Below, piece after piece: positions 1 through 11,506 of a stretch of DNA of 64,000 bases. Numbering within the stretch: position 1 is the first letter of the stretch; each line of letters starts with the position of its first letter. Below the pieces are notes generated by a model. The model ran no database searches. It saw nothing but the letters and a program-made list of their open reading frames with translations, and was not told the origin of the DNA. The stretch lies in contig NC_092581.1 of NCBI RefSeq assembly GCF_037975245.1, positions 7,591,501-7,655,500 on the forward strand. The letters run 5' to 3'. The DNA is from Apostichopus japonicus. Lineage: Eukaryota; Echinodermata; Holothuroidea; Aspidochirotida; Stichopodidae. A program made the position numbers and the translations under genes.

Positions 1-255
1 GGGTGCTCCGGATTGACAATTATCTGTGGGCAATTGTCCGGGGAAAATTGTCCGGGAGGGTAATTGTCCGGGGGTAATTGTCCGGGGGGGGGGAGTCGAC
101 CGGGATGGAAATTGTCCGTGGGGGAATTTTCTTGGGTGGTAATTGTCCAAGGTGGGAATTGTCTGGGTGGGAATTGTCCGGGGGTAATTGTCCAGGGGGG
201 AGTTGTCTGGGGGGTAATTGTCAAGGGGTAATTGTCCAGGTGGGAGTTGTCCGGT
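1..255. repeat. G-rich minisatellite, unit about 14-20 bp
   Basis: A degenerate tandem array whose core reads RATTGTCCGGGGG. The core TTGTC recurs about 13 times between 1 and 255, separated by runs of three to nine G. The array begins at or before the window edge, so its full length is unknown. Short open frames across it are products of the repeat, not genes. Confidence 0.9.
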
Positions 256-804
256 CACCCTTAAGATATCCTCTAGAGGAACCCCTGCGAACAGGGTTTT
301 GGAGGATACCTGGCCTCTAAGATCATACTAGTGATCTCTCTCCCTTTGTAGCTTTAGGCTGAATCAGTTGCACTAGCCATCTGGAGATCGTACCATTAGA
401 GGCTGGTGAGTGAGGAGCAGCCGGGAGGATGAACAGCTTCGGTGATGTGTGTAGCGTCTTGGTTCTCTCAATGTACCAGAGCAGCGCTATAATTGAGCAC
501 CATAGCCTGTTCTAGCTAATCGACGGGAAGTGGTAGATTTTTTGGGGAAAAAATGTCTCCTGGCACGAAGTCCAGTGTCTGGTTCTTTGGTAAGAATGTC
601 GGGTCCGGGATCAGAGGAACACTGTGGGTATCGAAGCGCATGTAACCTTACGCCACGGAGGGCAAAGCTAGGTAACTTCCGGCGGATGCAACCGCTACAA
701 GGAAAAGAGACTTGGGGAGGCTAAGGCCATTGGTTCGAAGGGCTTACTTGATATACCGGTGCTGTGGATAAAGGTGGTGGCATTTGAAGCAATCAGGCTT
801 AGCA
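256..804. other. Intergenic, nothing recognised
   Basis: No splice-flanked coding exon or recognisable domain. A 64-codon open frame at 530-724 has no family resemblance I can see. Confidence 0.6.
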
Positions 805-812
805 ATTAGGAG

Positions 813-2325
813 CAGGGACGTAGCCAGGGGGGGAGCGACCGCTCCCCCCCTTTCAGTGTCGATTTTTTTTTTTTAAACTGTTGTTTTTTTAGCATGGTAT
901 TTTGTCAGTGCTCTTTTGATCTTGAATACTCGTCAGCTCCGTTAACTCGATTATAATCGTAGTAACATTCACGCCTACTGATTCAACTACTAACTTAGTT
1001 TGGCAGATGCAATTAGCTAAATTTAGCCTATAGCCTATTACAAGCCTACAGTTGGCCACTGCGTAATAAAATACATATTGCATACCTAACCGCACTCTAT
1101 GGAATGTCACGAACCGTATGCACAACAACGTCGACAACGTTCGTTTTCATCCTTTCTATGATTCGTCCTTAGTTGTGCACGAACAGCATGTTATGAAGCT
1201 AAGCTAGCAATCGTACGTGATACGCACTTCCTTTAAATAATTATTACACTGCTAACGATAACGATATTTGTTTTTAGGCCACTGCATATCTGGCTATATT
1301 ATAAAATATGAAAGTTTATATTGTCCATCAGTTAAGTTCGTCAAATGTATTAAAGTCCAGACATTGGACTATAAACAAGAATCATCCTACTGGAAAAATT
1401 GTAAAAGAGTACTATGTTTGTCTTTCTGATATATTATGTAAAAGAACATGTAAAAGAATTCAAACAGGAAACAAAATCTGCTGATAATATGATATCCGTG
1501 ATCAGGGGCGTAGCCAGTATGTAGCACTGTAGGCCCGGGCCTAGACTTTTTTTGGCCAAGTTATCTTTTTTAAAAACACCCATATTTCAAATCCATAAGT
1601 TTGCTGGACGAGTTTAAGAGTCCAGACAGGAATAACTATTGAAATGAACGTAGCAAGAATATGGCTAAATTAGGTGACCTAATTTAGGCTGTCATTTCTA
1701 TCGCATGCCGTTTCATTCAACACTCTACCCGCTGAAAAAGTCTAGAATCCAATCTTGTCAGTTTTTTTAACTTCTAGTTAAGAACCCGTTTACGCAGATA
1801 ATATTTCAATTGAGAAAACAGTTGAGAAATTTGCATCAGATGGCAATCGTCGGATAGCTCTCGCCTTCTCTAATATTAGGCTAACTTAAACATTTACAGT
1901 TGTATCAAAGACAATTACTGGCTATAGTTGTATCAAAGACATTTCTGGCCTATCTATATATGTATCTACAAGTATCAGCAGTTGAAAAGTAAGACTACTC
2001 TGTACATGTACTTTGCTAATTTTAAATACCGAACGATTATGTAGTATTGAATTACGTACTATTTTAACTCGTTTGTTTTTTTGGGGGTTTAAAAGTGATA
2101 TTGAATGAGGTGTCTCAAGTTAGCAAGAGGCCACGGAACCAGAATGAACACTCGGGAAGGGCCGTTTCCGGCCATCTGGGGGGTTTGTAAAACCAAAAAT
2201 TTTCTTGTACGCTCCGCGCCAACCGATGGTGGCGCTCCGCTCAGATAGTCGTGCCTACAATTTCGAAAATCCATATCAGTCGCAAAAAGTGCTCCCCCCC
2301 TTTCAAATTCCTGGCTACGTCGCTG
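813..2325. mobile_element. hAT-like non-autonomous DNA transposon, 1.5 kb, with 8-bp TSD
   Basis: The left end CAGGGACGTAGCCAGG and the inverse of the right end, CAGCGACGTAGCCAGG, match at 15 of 16 positions. The element is flanked by perfect 8-bp direct repeats ATTAGGAG at 805-812 and 2326-2333, the duplication size of hAT transposons. No transposase frame is seen. Just inside the right end (2160-2250) is a GC-rich block containing TCCGCGCCAACCGATGGTGG, which recurs in variant form near 18950, 20080 and 24530. A second, similar terminus (CAGGGGCGTAGCCAG) at about 1504 suggests another nested or composite element. Confidence 0.85.
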
Positions 2326-2333
2326 ATTAGGAG

Positions 2334-3389
2334 GTTCTCGGTTGGATACCCTGCCGGGTCACAGTAAGGTGGGTTTTTCATCCAAAAGCAATCTATGGTT
2401 TTCCCATCTTTGGGAAAAATTTGAATTAAAATGTTGAATTGGAAGCCACCTGACCTGTAATATGTAAGCCTCTGCAGGTTTGTCCCACATTGCTTTATGC
2501 GTCGTAAACATAACTGCTGATTATTATTATATTTTCTCCCAATTTCGTTCTTTATCAGTATAATGACATGTTCCTTGAAATTTCAACTAAAAAAATTGAT
2601 GTATTTCTGATTTTGACTATTTTCTCAACATCATATCGAAGTATTAACTAATATTGTGTCAAATTTCGACCACTTGGTATCAAATGTCTACATTTTCGCC
2701 CAGGATTTTCAATATAAAAAAATTGATACTTCATTTCATTTCAAACTTTCTAATGTTTTTACTCAAAACTATGATTTTCTGCATTTTTCCTGCAAGGTTT
2801 TTTTATGTAACTTAGTTAAATTAGTAGGGTCAAATTGAGACTTCAACAATTCACATGTTTGAAAAAGACAACAACCTCCCCCCCCCCCCCCCCCACAACT
2901 TGCTAAAAGAATACCCGAAATAGGAACGTGAATTTTTGTTATAAACATTTTCTATGATGATGAAAACCATGCACTTCCTGGAGTAAGGTAGGGTTCAGCC
3001 ACTCAAAATAGCTGTTTACATTCAAACAGAATTAGTTAAGTTATAGCATCAAATGCCAGAGAAATTCATCAAAATATCAACATACCATCTGCTAAGAAAA
3101 AATAGGGATGATAATTGTCAAACTTTAACATTAATGTTACATATATTGCATATCTCTTTTAATTTTCCAGCAATGCAACAGATCACCAAATACTTGAATA
3201 TATACTGTGAATATCAGGAACAGGCTGCTAGTGGAGAGAGCATGGATTCAAATAGAAAGCTAAAAGTTCCAAATTTATTCATTGCAGAAAATACAATTGT
3301 GCAAGCACATTTTCAAGGCGACTACAACTGATTGAACCTAGCAAACTGACGATACTTTTGGGTTACACTGTCAAATCATTATAGCATAT
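2334..3389. other. AT-rich intergenic DNA
   Basis: No recognisable coding exon. Contains a run of about 17 C at 2878-2894. Short frames at 2656-2838 and 3053-3331 show no domain resemblance. Confidence 0.6.
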
Positions 3390-4415
3390 GCGATGCAAGA
3401 GGGAATGGAGAGCAGTTTTAACTCCTGTAGTACTCAAGTACCTTTTAACAATTACTCTGTACTTACATTCGGTGAAAAGTGCTTGTACTCAGTGAGAAAT
3501 GCTTGCATGTTAAAGTACTTATACATGTTATTTAGAATTTGCACTTGGATGCTGAAGTACAAGTACTTGCATCAGATTGAAAGTACTTGGAACTTGCTCA
3601 GGATGATTGCTCAAGTAAGAGTACTTATAGCAGGGTTGTCCAACCTTTTGCAGAGGAGGGCCGCATGGAATGATTATGATGAAGGAGGGGGCCGCATGAA
3701 CCCTACGCTTGATTTTTCGATTTTTGCCCGAAGCCCAAGGCAATAAGATATGAGCACTGCGCCCAGTAATTTATTTTCCTTCCTGATAAAACATGAATAA
3801 AGTCCAGCCACCCCCCCCCCTCCGCTGAGAGACCCAGAGGGTTCGAATGATTGATTATATAGCTTAAAATTGTTATCAATAAATCTGCTCACTAACATTT
3901 CGCACCGTAGAGCATCTCTGGCGAGCTGGCCGCAACCATGCGGCGGGCCGGACTGTGGCCCGCGGGCCAAAGGTTGGACAACCCTGACTTATAGGTTCCG
4001 TAAACTTTGTAAAGCTGTTACAACAGAAAACAACTCATTGTATTATTCTGTTAGATGGGTACTCAATCCAGCAGTAAGGTTATCATAAATGTAGCGAAGT
4101 ACCAAGTACAGCAGTTGTATGCTATACAAATATATAAGAAAAGGCATGCAGGAGTGATATATGTTGCTCACATTTGGCACAATTCATAGCATGTTTGCAG
4201 TATAACTATTTGTCTAACATTCCTGAGTACACATCAGGAATGAGACATTCTGATACCATCAGGGAGCACTTACTGTACTTAAACAAAATAAATATACTCA
4301 AAAAGTACTTGGATAAAAATATCTGTACTTTGGACTCAAATTCTGTATTCTGACACTGATACTCCTAAAAAGCAGAATGCATTGTTAAACGAAACCTCAA
4401 GTACTCAGAAGTGGA
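3390..4415. repeat. GTACTT-rich degenerate repeat, interrupted by a hAT-like element
   Basis: AAGTACTT, GTACTT and AGTACTC motifs recur at 3430-3630 and again at 4080-4410. The interruption at 3631-3986 is a separate insertion with its own target duplication. The repeat resembles the subterminal repeat arrays of some DNA transposons. I could not define its ends. Confidence 0.55.
3631..3986. mobile_element. hAT-like MITE, 356 bp, with perfect 8-bp TSD
   Basis: Terminal inverted repeats CAGGGTTGTCCAACCTTT and AAAGGTTGGACAACCCTG are perfect over 18 bp. Perfect direct repeats ACTTATAG lie at 3623-3630 and 3987-3994. Subterminal GGGCCGCA and GCGGGCC motifs resemble vertebrate Charlie-type hAT elements. 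It carries no intact protein and sits inside the GTACTT-rich repeat, so it is younger than that repeat. Confidence 0.92.
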
Positions 4416-6876
4416 AAGTGTCTAAATGTGTAAGACACATTTACTACTACTTCTGGTTAGGTACAACCAATACAAGCAGTTATGTGGATTACCACAGACT
4501 TACTTTATATTAATCACAGAAAATTATTTGATTTTATTCAGTTTTGATCATGACCTGATTTTTATCCCAAATCAAGAAATTTCAGTTACTTTCAGTCATT
4601 ATTGACTTTCACTTGTATGCATTTTGTCAGGAATCAATCAAATAATATTGAAAGCTTCCATATGATCTAACTATCATATTCACGTTGTGATAAAGGTTAA
4701 CACAATATACTGGAAGTACAATATTAGCTAGTTTTACAGTTAAAGTAAGGTAACCACATTTTTTCTAATAAATCCAAGCACATGATGTTGCCACCCCATC
4801 CACACCCTCTTTAAAGGGAGGGGGAAATTTTGATGGCCTCTGAGTGCTTTCATTGTTTTACTTAAAAATAGAGCAATCCAAAAACCTTGGAAGGTAACTG
4901 GGAGTCTGAGATGCCATCGTATGTGAGTCATGAATGTCATTGTAAACAATCAATCAATCAATCAATAAGCTTAAGCTATAAGGCTGTGTTGTGCAAGTTG
5001 TTCAGTACATTATTATCAGCTGTCTAGTGAAAGGTTTGATTCCTCTATAAGTTCTTTATCTGAAGTAAGGGCCAGGCAATAGGTCATTTGATAATTAGCT
5101 GACTTACTGTACTGAAAATGGGCAGTGGGTATAACTGTCAAATAATAGATTTCGTCCACCCCAAGAGATAACTTATTTACAAGGTCATTACATGGCGACC
5201 TCCACTGACCTCAAATGCCCTTAGTATCAACCAATAGTACTAGATTTCTTTGGACATCTACACATGTATGCAGTAGGCACAATAGCATCAACATAATTTA
5301 AGCAGATGGCAGCACTCTTTAACAAAGAAATGAAAAATCATGGCAAAAGTAAACATTATCAAATGAAAGCTAGTGCAACTTAATTTATCAAAAAGTGAAA
5401 TAAACCTTAACCAGAGTGACACTCTTTATGGTAATTTTCCATATTAGGAAAATGAAACTAGCATTCATGTAGCCAGTTTTTAAAGGTAACCAAAACTGCC
5501 AACAGATGTAGTAATACTTGGCTAAATTTTATGAGAACAACTACTGCAAGTGATCACTAATCAGCATGGTTCTTACACTAATATACACTAATATACCAAC
5601 ATATTATCTATGAAGTCATGAAAGCTTTACTTTTGGATTTGTTTTATTTACAAGGGTTCACGCTTCACAAATTCTGACCTTTAACCTCTTTAAATATTGA
5701 ACAATTGCTTTGTTCACTAAGGCATACCAAGGATAAAGCTCATAAAAGCTTAATTTTGGAGTTTTTACTGGGTTTTCATATTGTTAACCTCTTTTAACCT
5801 TCACCCTCCTAACATATTTTGGCTCTTGTACAAGTTAGATATTTGTACCAAGTATGACATTCATCATTTAATATTGAGTTATGATGTTTACCATGTTACA
5901 GACTTTGACTTCTATGACCTCACCGCCACTATTGACCCTGTGCAAAAATATACTCACAAAGATGAATCAATATACCAAGTATGACATTCACCAGTTACGC
6001 TGTTTACAAGGTTTTAGACTGTTGACTTATACTGACCTATTACCACCACGAAAACAATTTAGTTTTCATGTACAATAGACAATAAGTGGATGAACATAAC
6101 AAGTATATTCATAAGAGGCTTTCAGACTGAAATAAAATGGTTCTTGTACTCACTACAATGGAACCACCTAGGATGTATACCCTGATGTAATTAAGCTTGA
6201 AAAGTGACTGTTTTTAAACTGTGACCTCAAACGACTGTGGACTGACACATGAAACAATGTTCATGGTTCTTGTACAGTCTTCTTATCCTTTTTTGGGTCT
6301 ATGTGTAACTATGCAAAAGGTGGTTTCAGTTGCTATTGTAGCTTAGCTTGCTATGGATGTCGGTACTACACAGTATGAGCTCTCTTGACCTAAGTCACCT
6401 TTATTACTTGACCTTTCATGTGTTTGAAATTATGATTAAACTCCAGTAGTAACACTTACTTGGCCAACTGTCAGCACAATCTCTAAACCTAGTTAGTTGA
6501 GTGTGAATAACAAGATTTAACCAGGAGAAAGAAATCTACCAGCAATTTTCCAGTCATCTTGCTACAACATGGACAACACCTCATAAACATCAGTTGACTA
6601 CTGACATTAATCTTAACTCAGGACTGCATACAAATACTTCTACTTACTTCACGATGTTTTTAAACTAAGCATGCGTAACATATATAATCAAGCCAATGGT
6701 TCAAACACTTTTGGAGGAGTATAGTCATATACCCCCCTTAAATGTCCTACAACATAAGACTAGGTACTTCAGAAATTAAAGATGCTTCCATTACTCAAAA
6801 AATCATAATATATTTCTGTGGAGAACATCTTTAAGTCTCTACTTTATATGTTGTATGTTCATGAACATCTTTCTTC
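4416..6876. other. Intergenic and probable 3' flank of the phosphatase gene
   Basis: AT-rich DNA with no recognisable exon. It has a short (AATC)n microsatellite at about 4946-4966. From about 5640 to 6260 there are degenerate TGACCT-containing units of the dispersed family also found near 13600, 48700 and 50880. The part nearest 6876 probably includes 3' untranslated sequence of the minus-strand phosphatase. Confidence 0.5.
5640..6260. repeat. TGACCT-rich dispersed repeat, copy A
   Basis: Degenerate units contain CCAAGTATGACATTCA, GTTTACAAGG and TGACCT/TTGACTT blocks. The same order of blocks occurs at 13600-14160, 48690-49640 and 50860-51130. Confidence 0.6.
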
Positions 6877-7425
6877 TCAGAGAGGAACAAAATTCTTTAA
6901 CTCTTTTTCATAAATATCAGGAATCCAACCAATAGGAGAACTAACCATCTTAATGGATTTTTTGCCAAAAAGGTTTTGTTCATATATTACCATTTGCCTC
7001 CAAAAGCCTGGGTTTGGTCTGATCAAAGATCTCCGTGACCTTACATACGAATGGGCTTGTTTCAAAGTCATTTTGTCATACTTCATAAGGTATACAATGC
7101 AGAGTGTTGCAGATCTGCTCCGACCAGCAAAGCAATGGACCACTGTCCTTCCGCCTTTCTTTCTCACTTCATGAATTTTGTCAGCAACTCTGTCAAAGTG
7201 AAGTGAAAGCTGAGCCTGAGGTATGTCATCAACAGGGATTCTGATGAACTCTATGGAACTATCCCGGTAATTTGGTGTTGGGCATTGCACTGACAGAGTC
7301 ACACAAATAACACAGGTGATACCTTTAGCATGAAGAGCAGTCTGGCTTTTGGCACCATTGGCACTTGTCAAATAAAGTGAGTCTGTGATCTTGCTGAGAG
7401 TATGGTATGCTGAGTAGTTGTTCAT
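6877..7425 (-). CDS. DUSP18-like: Dual-specificity protein phosphatase, DUSP18/DUSP21-like
   Basis: A 182-residue atypical dual-specificity phosphatase, expected to dephosphorylate phosphotyrosine and phosphoserine/threonine by a cysteinyl-phosphate mechanism. The active-site loop HCFAGRSRS gives catalytic Cys98 and Arg104. The general-acid Asp67 lies in VDDIPQA, and downstream RRSLIRPNPGFW is typical of the family. The C-terminus MVSSPIGWIPDIYEKE matches DUSP18/21 closely, and human DUSP18 has 188 residues. I chose the Met at 7425 because MNNYSAYHTLSKITDSLYL aligns with the family N-terminus. The open frame runs 26 codons further upstream, but a pyrimidine-rich acceptor (TTTTTTTCTCCACAG) just after 7484 suggests the extra codons come from 5' UTR and intron. 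The loop has Phe-Ala-Gly-Arg where relatives usually have Ala-Ala-Gly-Val, and the key residues are intact. DUSP14 is the next closest assignment. Confidence 0.9.
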   Translation of the reverse strand: MNNYSAYHTLSKITDSLYLTSANGAKSQTALHAKGITCVICVTLSVQCPTPNYRDSSIEFIRIPVDDIPQAQLSLHFDRVADKIHEVRKKGGRTVVHCFAGRSRSATLCIVYLMKYDKMTLKQAHSYVRSRRSLIRPNPGFWRQMVIYEQNLFGKKSIKMVSSPIGWIPDIYEKELKNFVPL

Positions 7426-7484
7426 TGTCAGAATTTGGAACCAGTTGTACTGTATTGTTGGATAAGAAACTTTTGGTGAATTAT

Positions 7485-7499
7485 CTGTGGAGAAAAAAA
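7485..7499 (-). promoter_or_regulatory. Splice acceptor before the DUSP18-like coding exon
   Basis: Read on the minus strand, this is a T-rich tract ending in CCACAG, so the exon would begin at 7484. It implies at least one upstream 5' untranslated exon, which I did not locate. Confidence 0.6.
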
Positions 7500-7689
7500 A
7501 CATGTCAATCGCAACATTTTTTGTGAAACAAACCTTACTGTAATGTGCTAGAGAAAGATAAACAATTAAACCAGAAACATTAGGCTTGTATATAGTAAAC
7601 CTTCATGACATCATTTGAAGCAGCCTTGCAGTCAACACACCAAGCCTTTTCGGAAATTTATTAAGTCTATAGTCTTAGATGTAACTGCC

Positions 7690-9295
7690 AGTCTAACATC
7701 AGCACTATAATTGATGGCAATTTAACTGTCACTCACGTCTTCCATTGAAAAGGCTGAGCTGCTCAATAAATATTTTTGTTCCATATTCACCAAAGACAAT
7801 ACTGATGTAATGCCATCTCTACCTACTCCTGCTGTAAATCATTCCATACCAGACTTGGTCATCTCAAAAACTGGTGTGAAGAAACTTTTAGATGAACTAA
7901 ATGTAAACAAATCATGTGGTCCTGATGATGGTATTTCTCCATATATTCTTAAAATGTGCTCAGCTACCATTGCACCAATCCTCACAACTATATACCAGAA
8001 AGCAGTCTGCACTGGACATCTACCCATATATTGGAATACTGCTGTTGCTACCCCCCCCGCCCCCCTTCAAGAAGGGTATAGCTGTACAGACTCTGGTAAT
8101 TACAGACCAGTTTTACTAACGTCAATACCCTGCAAGTTATTGGTACACATTATTCATCACTGGTGTATAATGACCAATATATGGATGTTCATCAGTTTTT
8201 GACCAATGTGCAACATGGTTTTAGGAAACATTCACTATGTAACACAGCTGACAATAACCATTAATGATCTAGCTAGAAACCTAAACTGTAAGGCTCAGAC
8301 TGACGTGGTGATTACAGATATCAGTGAAGCTTTCAAAAAGGTCTCACACAGACGACTAGCGTATAAGCATCAACACTATGGAATCTCTGGAAAAATTCTC
8401 AATTGGATATATAAATGCTTTCTTGAGCAAGTGCAATCAGTCTGTTTTTATTGATGGTGCAAAATCATCGCTTGGCACTGTCTCTTCAGGGGTTCCCCAG
8501 GGTACAGTGCTTGGACCATGGCTCTTCTCCATTTATGTAAATGATCTGCCGATGATTACGCAATCCACTATAAGAATGTTTGCAGATGACTGTATTGTGA
8601 TTCATACCATCAGTTCCAATGACGACAGTCCCATGCTCCAGCAAGACCTGGACAAGTTTTCATTATGGAGTAATACTTGGCGGATTAATCTAAATGCAAC
8701 TAAATGCAACTCAATGGGTGTTACTAATAAAAAGAAAGTTGTTCAGTTCCAGTATGTACTGTAATCGATGATACTCCCCTCAAAGCGGTCAAAGAACACT
8801 CATATCATAGAGTCATTATAACTAGTAATCTTGCTTGGACTATTCACATAAATAACAGCTTCTAAAGCCTTCAAGATTCTTGGCCTGATTCATAGACATC
8901 TCTATGATTGTGATACCAAAACTACAGTTACTGCCTAGGACTCCTTAGTTCGTCCTTGTCTGGAATATGCCTCATCAGTTTGGGATCCACACAAAACAGG
9001 TAACATTAAAAAACTGAAAATAGTCCAGCGTTAAAAGCTGCTAGATTTGTGTGCAAGGACTATCGTCGTACAACTAGTACAGTGACAACCCTTCTTCAAC
9101 AACTTGGCTGGTCTACCTTACAGAAGAGATGGCTGAATTCACGATTAAAGCTGTGTCATAAGGCTATTAACAACTTAGTGGCTCTACCAGTTCCTGATTT
9201 TGATGAAATTACCAATGTCGCACCAGATCATTATTTGCTAAGTGGTCTTTTTGGCCAAGAACAATTCCTGATGGAAATGCTTATAGTCTGAACAC
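7690..9295 (+). pseudogene. Degenerate non-LTR retrotransposon (LINE) reverse transcriptase
   Basis: Conserved reverse-transcriptase blocks follow in order but in shifting frames. LLNKYFCSIFT lies near 7760. NKSCGPDDGISPYILKMC begins near 7900, and GNYRPVLLTSIPCK near 8095. DISEAFKKVSHRRL lies near 8315, GVPQGTVLGPWLFSIYVNDL near 8492, and the catalytic FADD at 8579-8590. SLVRPCLEYASSVWDPH lies near 8944, followed by a C-terminal part up to 9291. There is a stop at 8200-8202, a frame change between 8378 and 8454, and further breaks between 8764 and 9049. The type is CR1/L2/Jockey-like. It is a dead copy with no intact endonuclease seen. Confidence 0.85.
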
Positions 9296-9381
9296 TGATC
9301 ATCAGAGTGGACCTGTGGTGTTTTCGCTCTGTGAGGCTTGTGCATGTTGCGTGCTGTCCCCTGAGTAGTCATCGAGTTTAA

Positions 9382-10047
9382 TAAATCTGGAGGAACTATC
9401 ACACAGTAAATACGCGCGTACGCGTGTACCATGCATGGAGGGTCATGTGATGTGTTCCAGGGTGGTACTAATATATTACTCTCCCCATTACACATGATGA
9501 TTTCACCCAACTAGTACGTAAATGTGTATGCGTGCTTAGAGCAGCAGACGACAACCGTTACCTTGCAATAACCGTGCCTGTAGCCTAACGTGATAGCTAT
9601 ATTCCCGTCCAGCAGCATAAGGCTCTGTTCCATGTAGAATTCCGTGGTTGCACTGAACTAAACATTTCCCCACAGCACCAAAAGCTCACCCTTGACAACC
9701 GTGGAACTACTGATTTGGTTCACACGCAGTGCTTGATGAATACTCATCGAGCAATCCAGACATCGACATTTCCCGCTGCAAGCCCAATGTATCTGTACTT
9801 GTTCTGTGCCAGCATGTCTAACGTTAGCATATTAGCACTATTTCGTAGGCCTGAAGTACTGTACCAGTACCTTCTTACGCCGTCAGTACCCATGTCCGTT
9901 CCGTCTTGGTGCAAATCTTTCACGAAGTCACTAACACTATTTTCGAACTGCTACAGAGAAATATCAGTTTGGTACCACCCTAGAACACATCACATGACCC
10001 TCCATGCATGGTATGCGTGCCCAATTGACATGAGTCCTCCAGATTTA
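9382..10047. mobile_element. TTAA-flanked inverted-repeat element, 666 bp
   Basis: Arms of about 80-90 bp (9382-9472 and 9968-10047) are inverted copies. The ends are TAAATCTGGAGGA and its complement, and both arms contain ACCATGCATGGAGGGTCATG. TTAA lies immediately outside each end (9378-9381 and 10048-10051), consistent with a TTAA-targeting transposon such as Kolobok or piggyBac. No transposase is seen. The 136-codon open frame at 9715-10125 crosses the right arm and is not supported as a gene. Confidence 0.75.
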
Positions 10048-10051
10048 TTAA

Positions 10052-11498
10052 CCTTGTTATGCCCAGTGATAACCACTAGTTGGTGTTTGCATAGAGTACA
10101 AGACAAGACAATTAGCATTAATTAGCTCTTTCCCTTAATTCATTAATTTATCTACAGTAAAGTTTGTAAAGAACTCTCACATAGAGCAAACATTGCCTAG
10201 CTTGCTCCCAACAAATGATTAGATGTATTTTCCGGGTAAAAACCTTTCCTCCAGCAAGGAATCAATAAACAACTTTAACACAAATAAAAACAAGATAAGT
10301 TATACAGGTACATAAAAAGAGTTTTAAGTTGGGGCTTACAACAATCAAAGGTCGGTAAAAGAGGAAGTGTTGTTGGCAGGATGTGGTGCACAGATATGAA
10401 ATGCCCTAGCACCATAAAATTTAGATTGACTCAATGGTTGGTGAACTTCAAAGTGAAATTCACCATTTCAGTTTTCTTGTCGTTCAAAACAAGCATATCA
10501 TACGCATCCACTGACAGATTTCAACACGTGATTCAATAATGGCAACTGGAGCTAAACCCCCAATGCAAGTGACATACAACTGGCATCATCGGCACATATC
10601 ATGTACTTCAAACCATGACAGAGTATGATATCCTCCAGGGTGCAGAGTATAAACTAAAGACAAATTCATCTTTACATTGCTTAATCATTGTAGTTGGCAA
10701 TGGAATATATGACTTCGAATGTGTTGACATCAAATGAGCTTTTTATTTGGTTTTTGTGTTGCTAAGTTGACAAGAAAAAATATATTTCCAATGCATTATG
10801 AAAAAGGTCAAGCTATTGCAAGAATTAGAAAGCTCACCAAAAATAAGTCTTCACCGGACAAAGAAAAGTGTCAACCAAAAGCAACAACTCAGAATGAAGA
10901 AGAAAATTTGAGCTAACATGGCAGTTCCAGAAAATGTGCTCAATGGCCTAATTTTTGATAAGAAAAAATGTATAAAGAGGGGAAATCAGTTCTGCTTGTT
11001 TCAGCTGGTTGTTTCCTAAGATACGGTGTAAGAAATGGAATTGGAAGTACTGCACTTTGGCTTCTAAATGTACAGTATATGGGAAAGATTTTTGGAAATT
11101 CTTGCCAAGTCATTACCAGTAAATTTAAAATCAGTATTCGTTTCCATAGCGCTTTAAAAATTGTAACTGAATGCAATTACAAAGACAATTAATGAAATCA
11201 CCTGGATCTGCGTAATCATTATCGTTAGCAATATAATGTTCCACTCATTTGAGACTGTGAAACTTCAGCCTACCCAGATTGTGAATGTAACACTGTAAGG
11301 TTGAATCTACATAAAAGTTTATTGTTAAAAATGTTTGCCAAAAGGGGCAATGGCATGGTCAAAAAACTGTTGTCAGTATCCAGTGCTAGAGTCATCAGGG
11401 TAAGGCTTAACCCAAGAAGTTTTGAAGGTTGAAGCAAACCTGCTGACATGAATTATCTTCAAGTGCCCTTGCACAACTGGACCAATCAAATAGTGACT
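10052..11498. other. Intergenic, nothing recognised
   Basis: AT-rich DNA without recognisable exons. Small open frames at 10734-10916 and 10940-11192 look like chance frames. Confidence 0.55.
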
Positions 11499-11506
11499 CT
11501 CTTAAC

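Noticed and set aside
1-255. Regular spacing considered as a CRISPR-like array
   Set aside because: No unique spacers; it is a tandem minisatellite in animal DNA.
9715-10125. 136-codon plus-strand open frame
   Set aside because: It crosses the inverted right arm of the 9382-10047 element and resembles no family.
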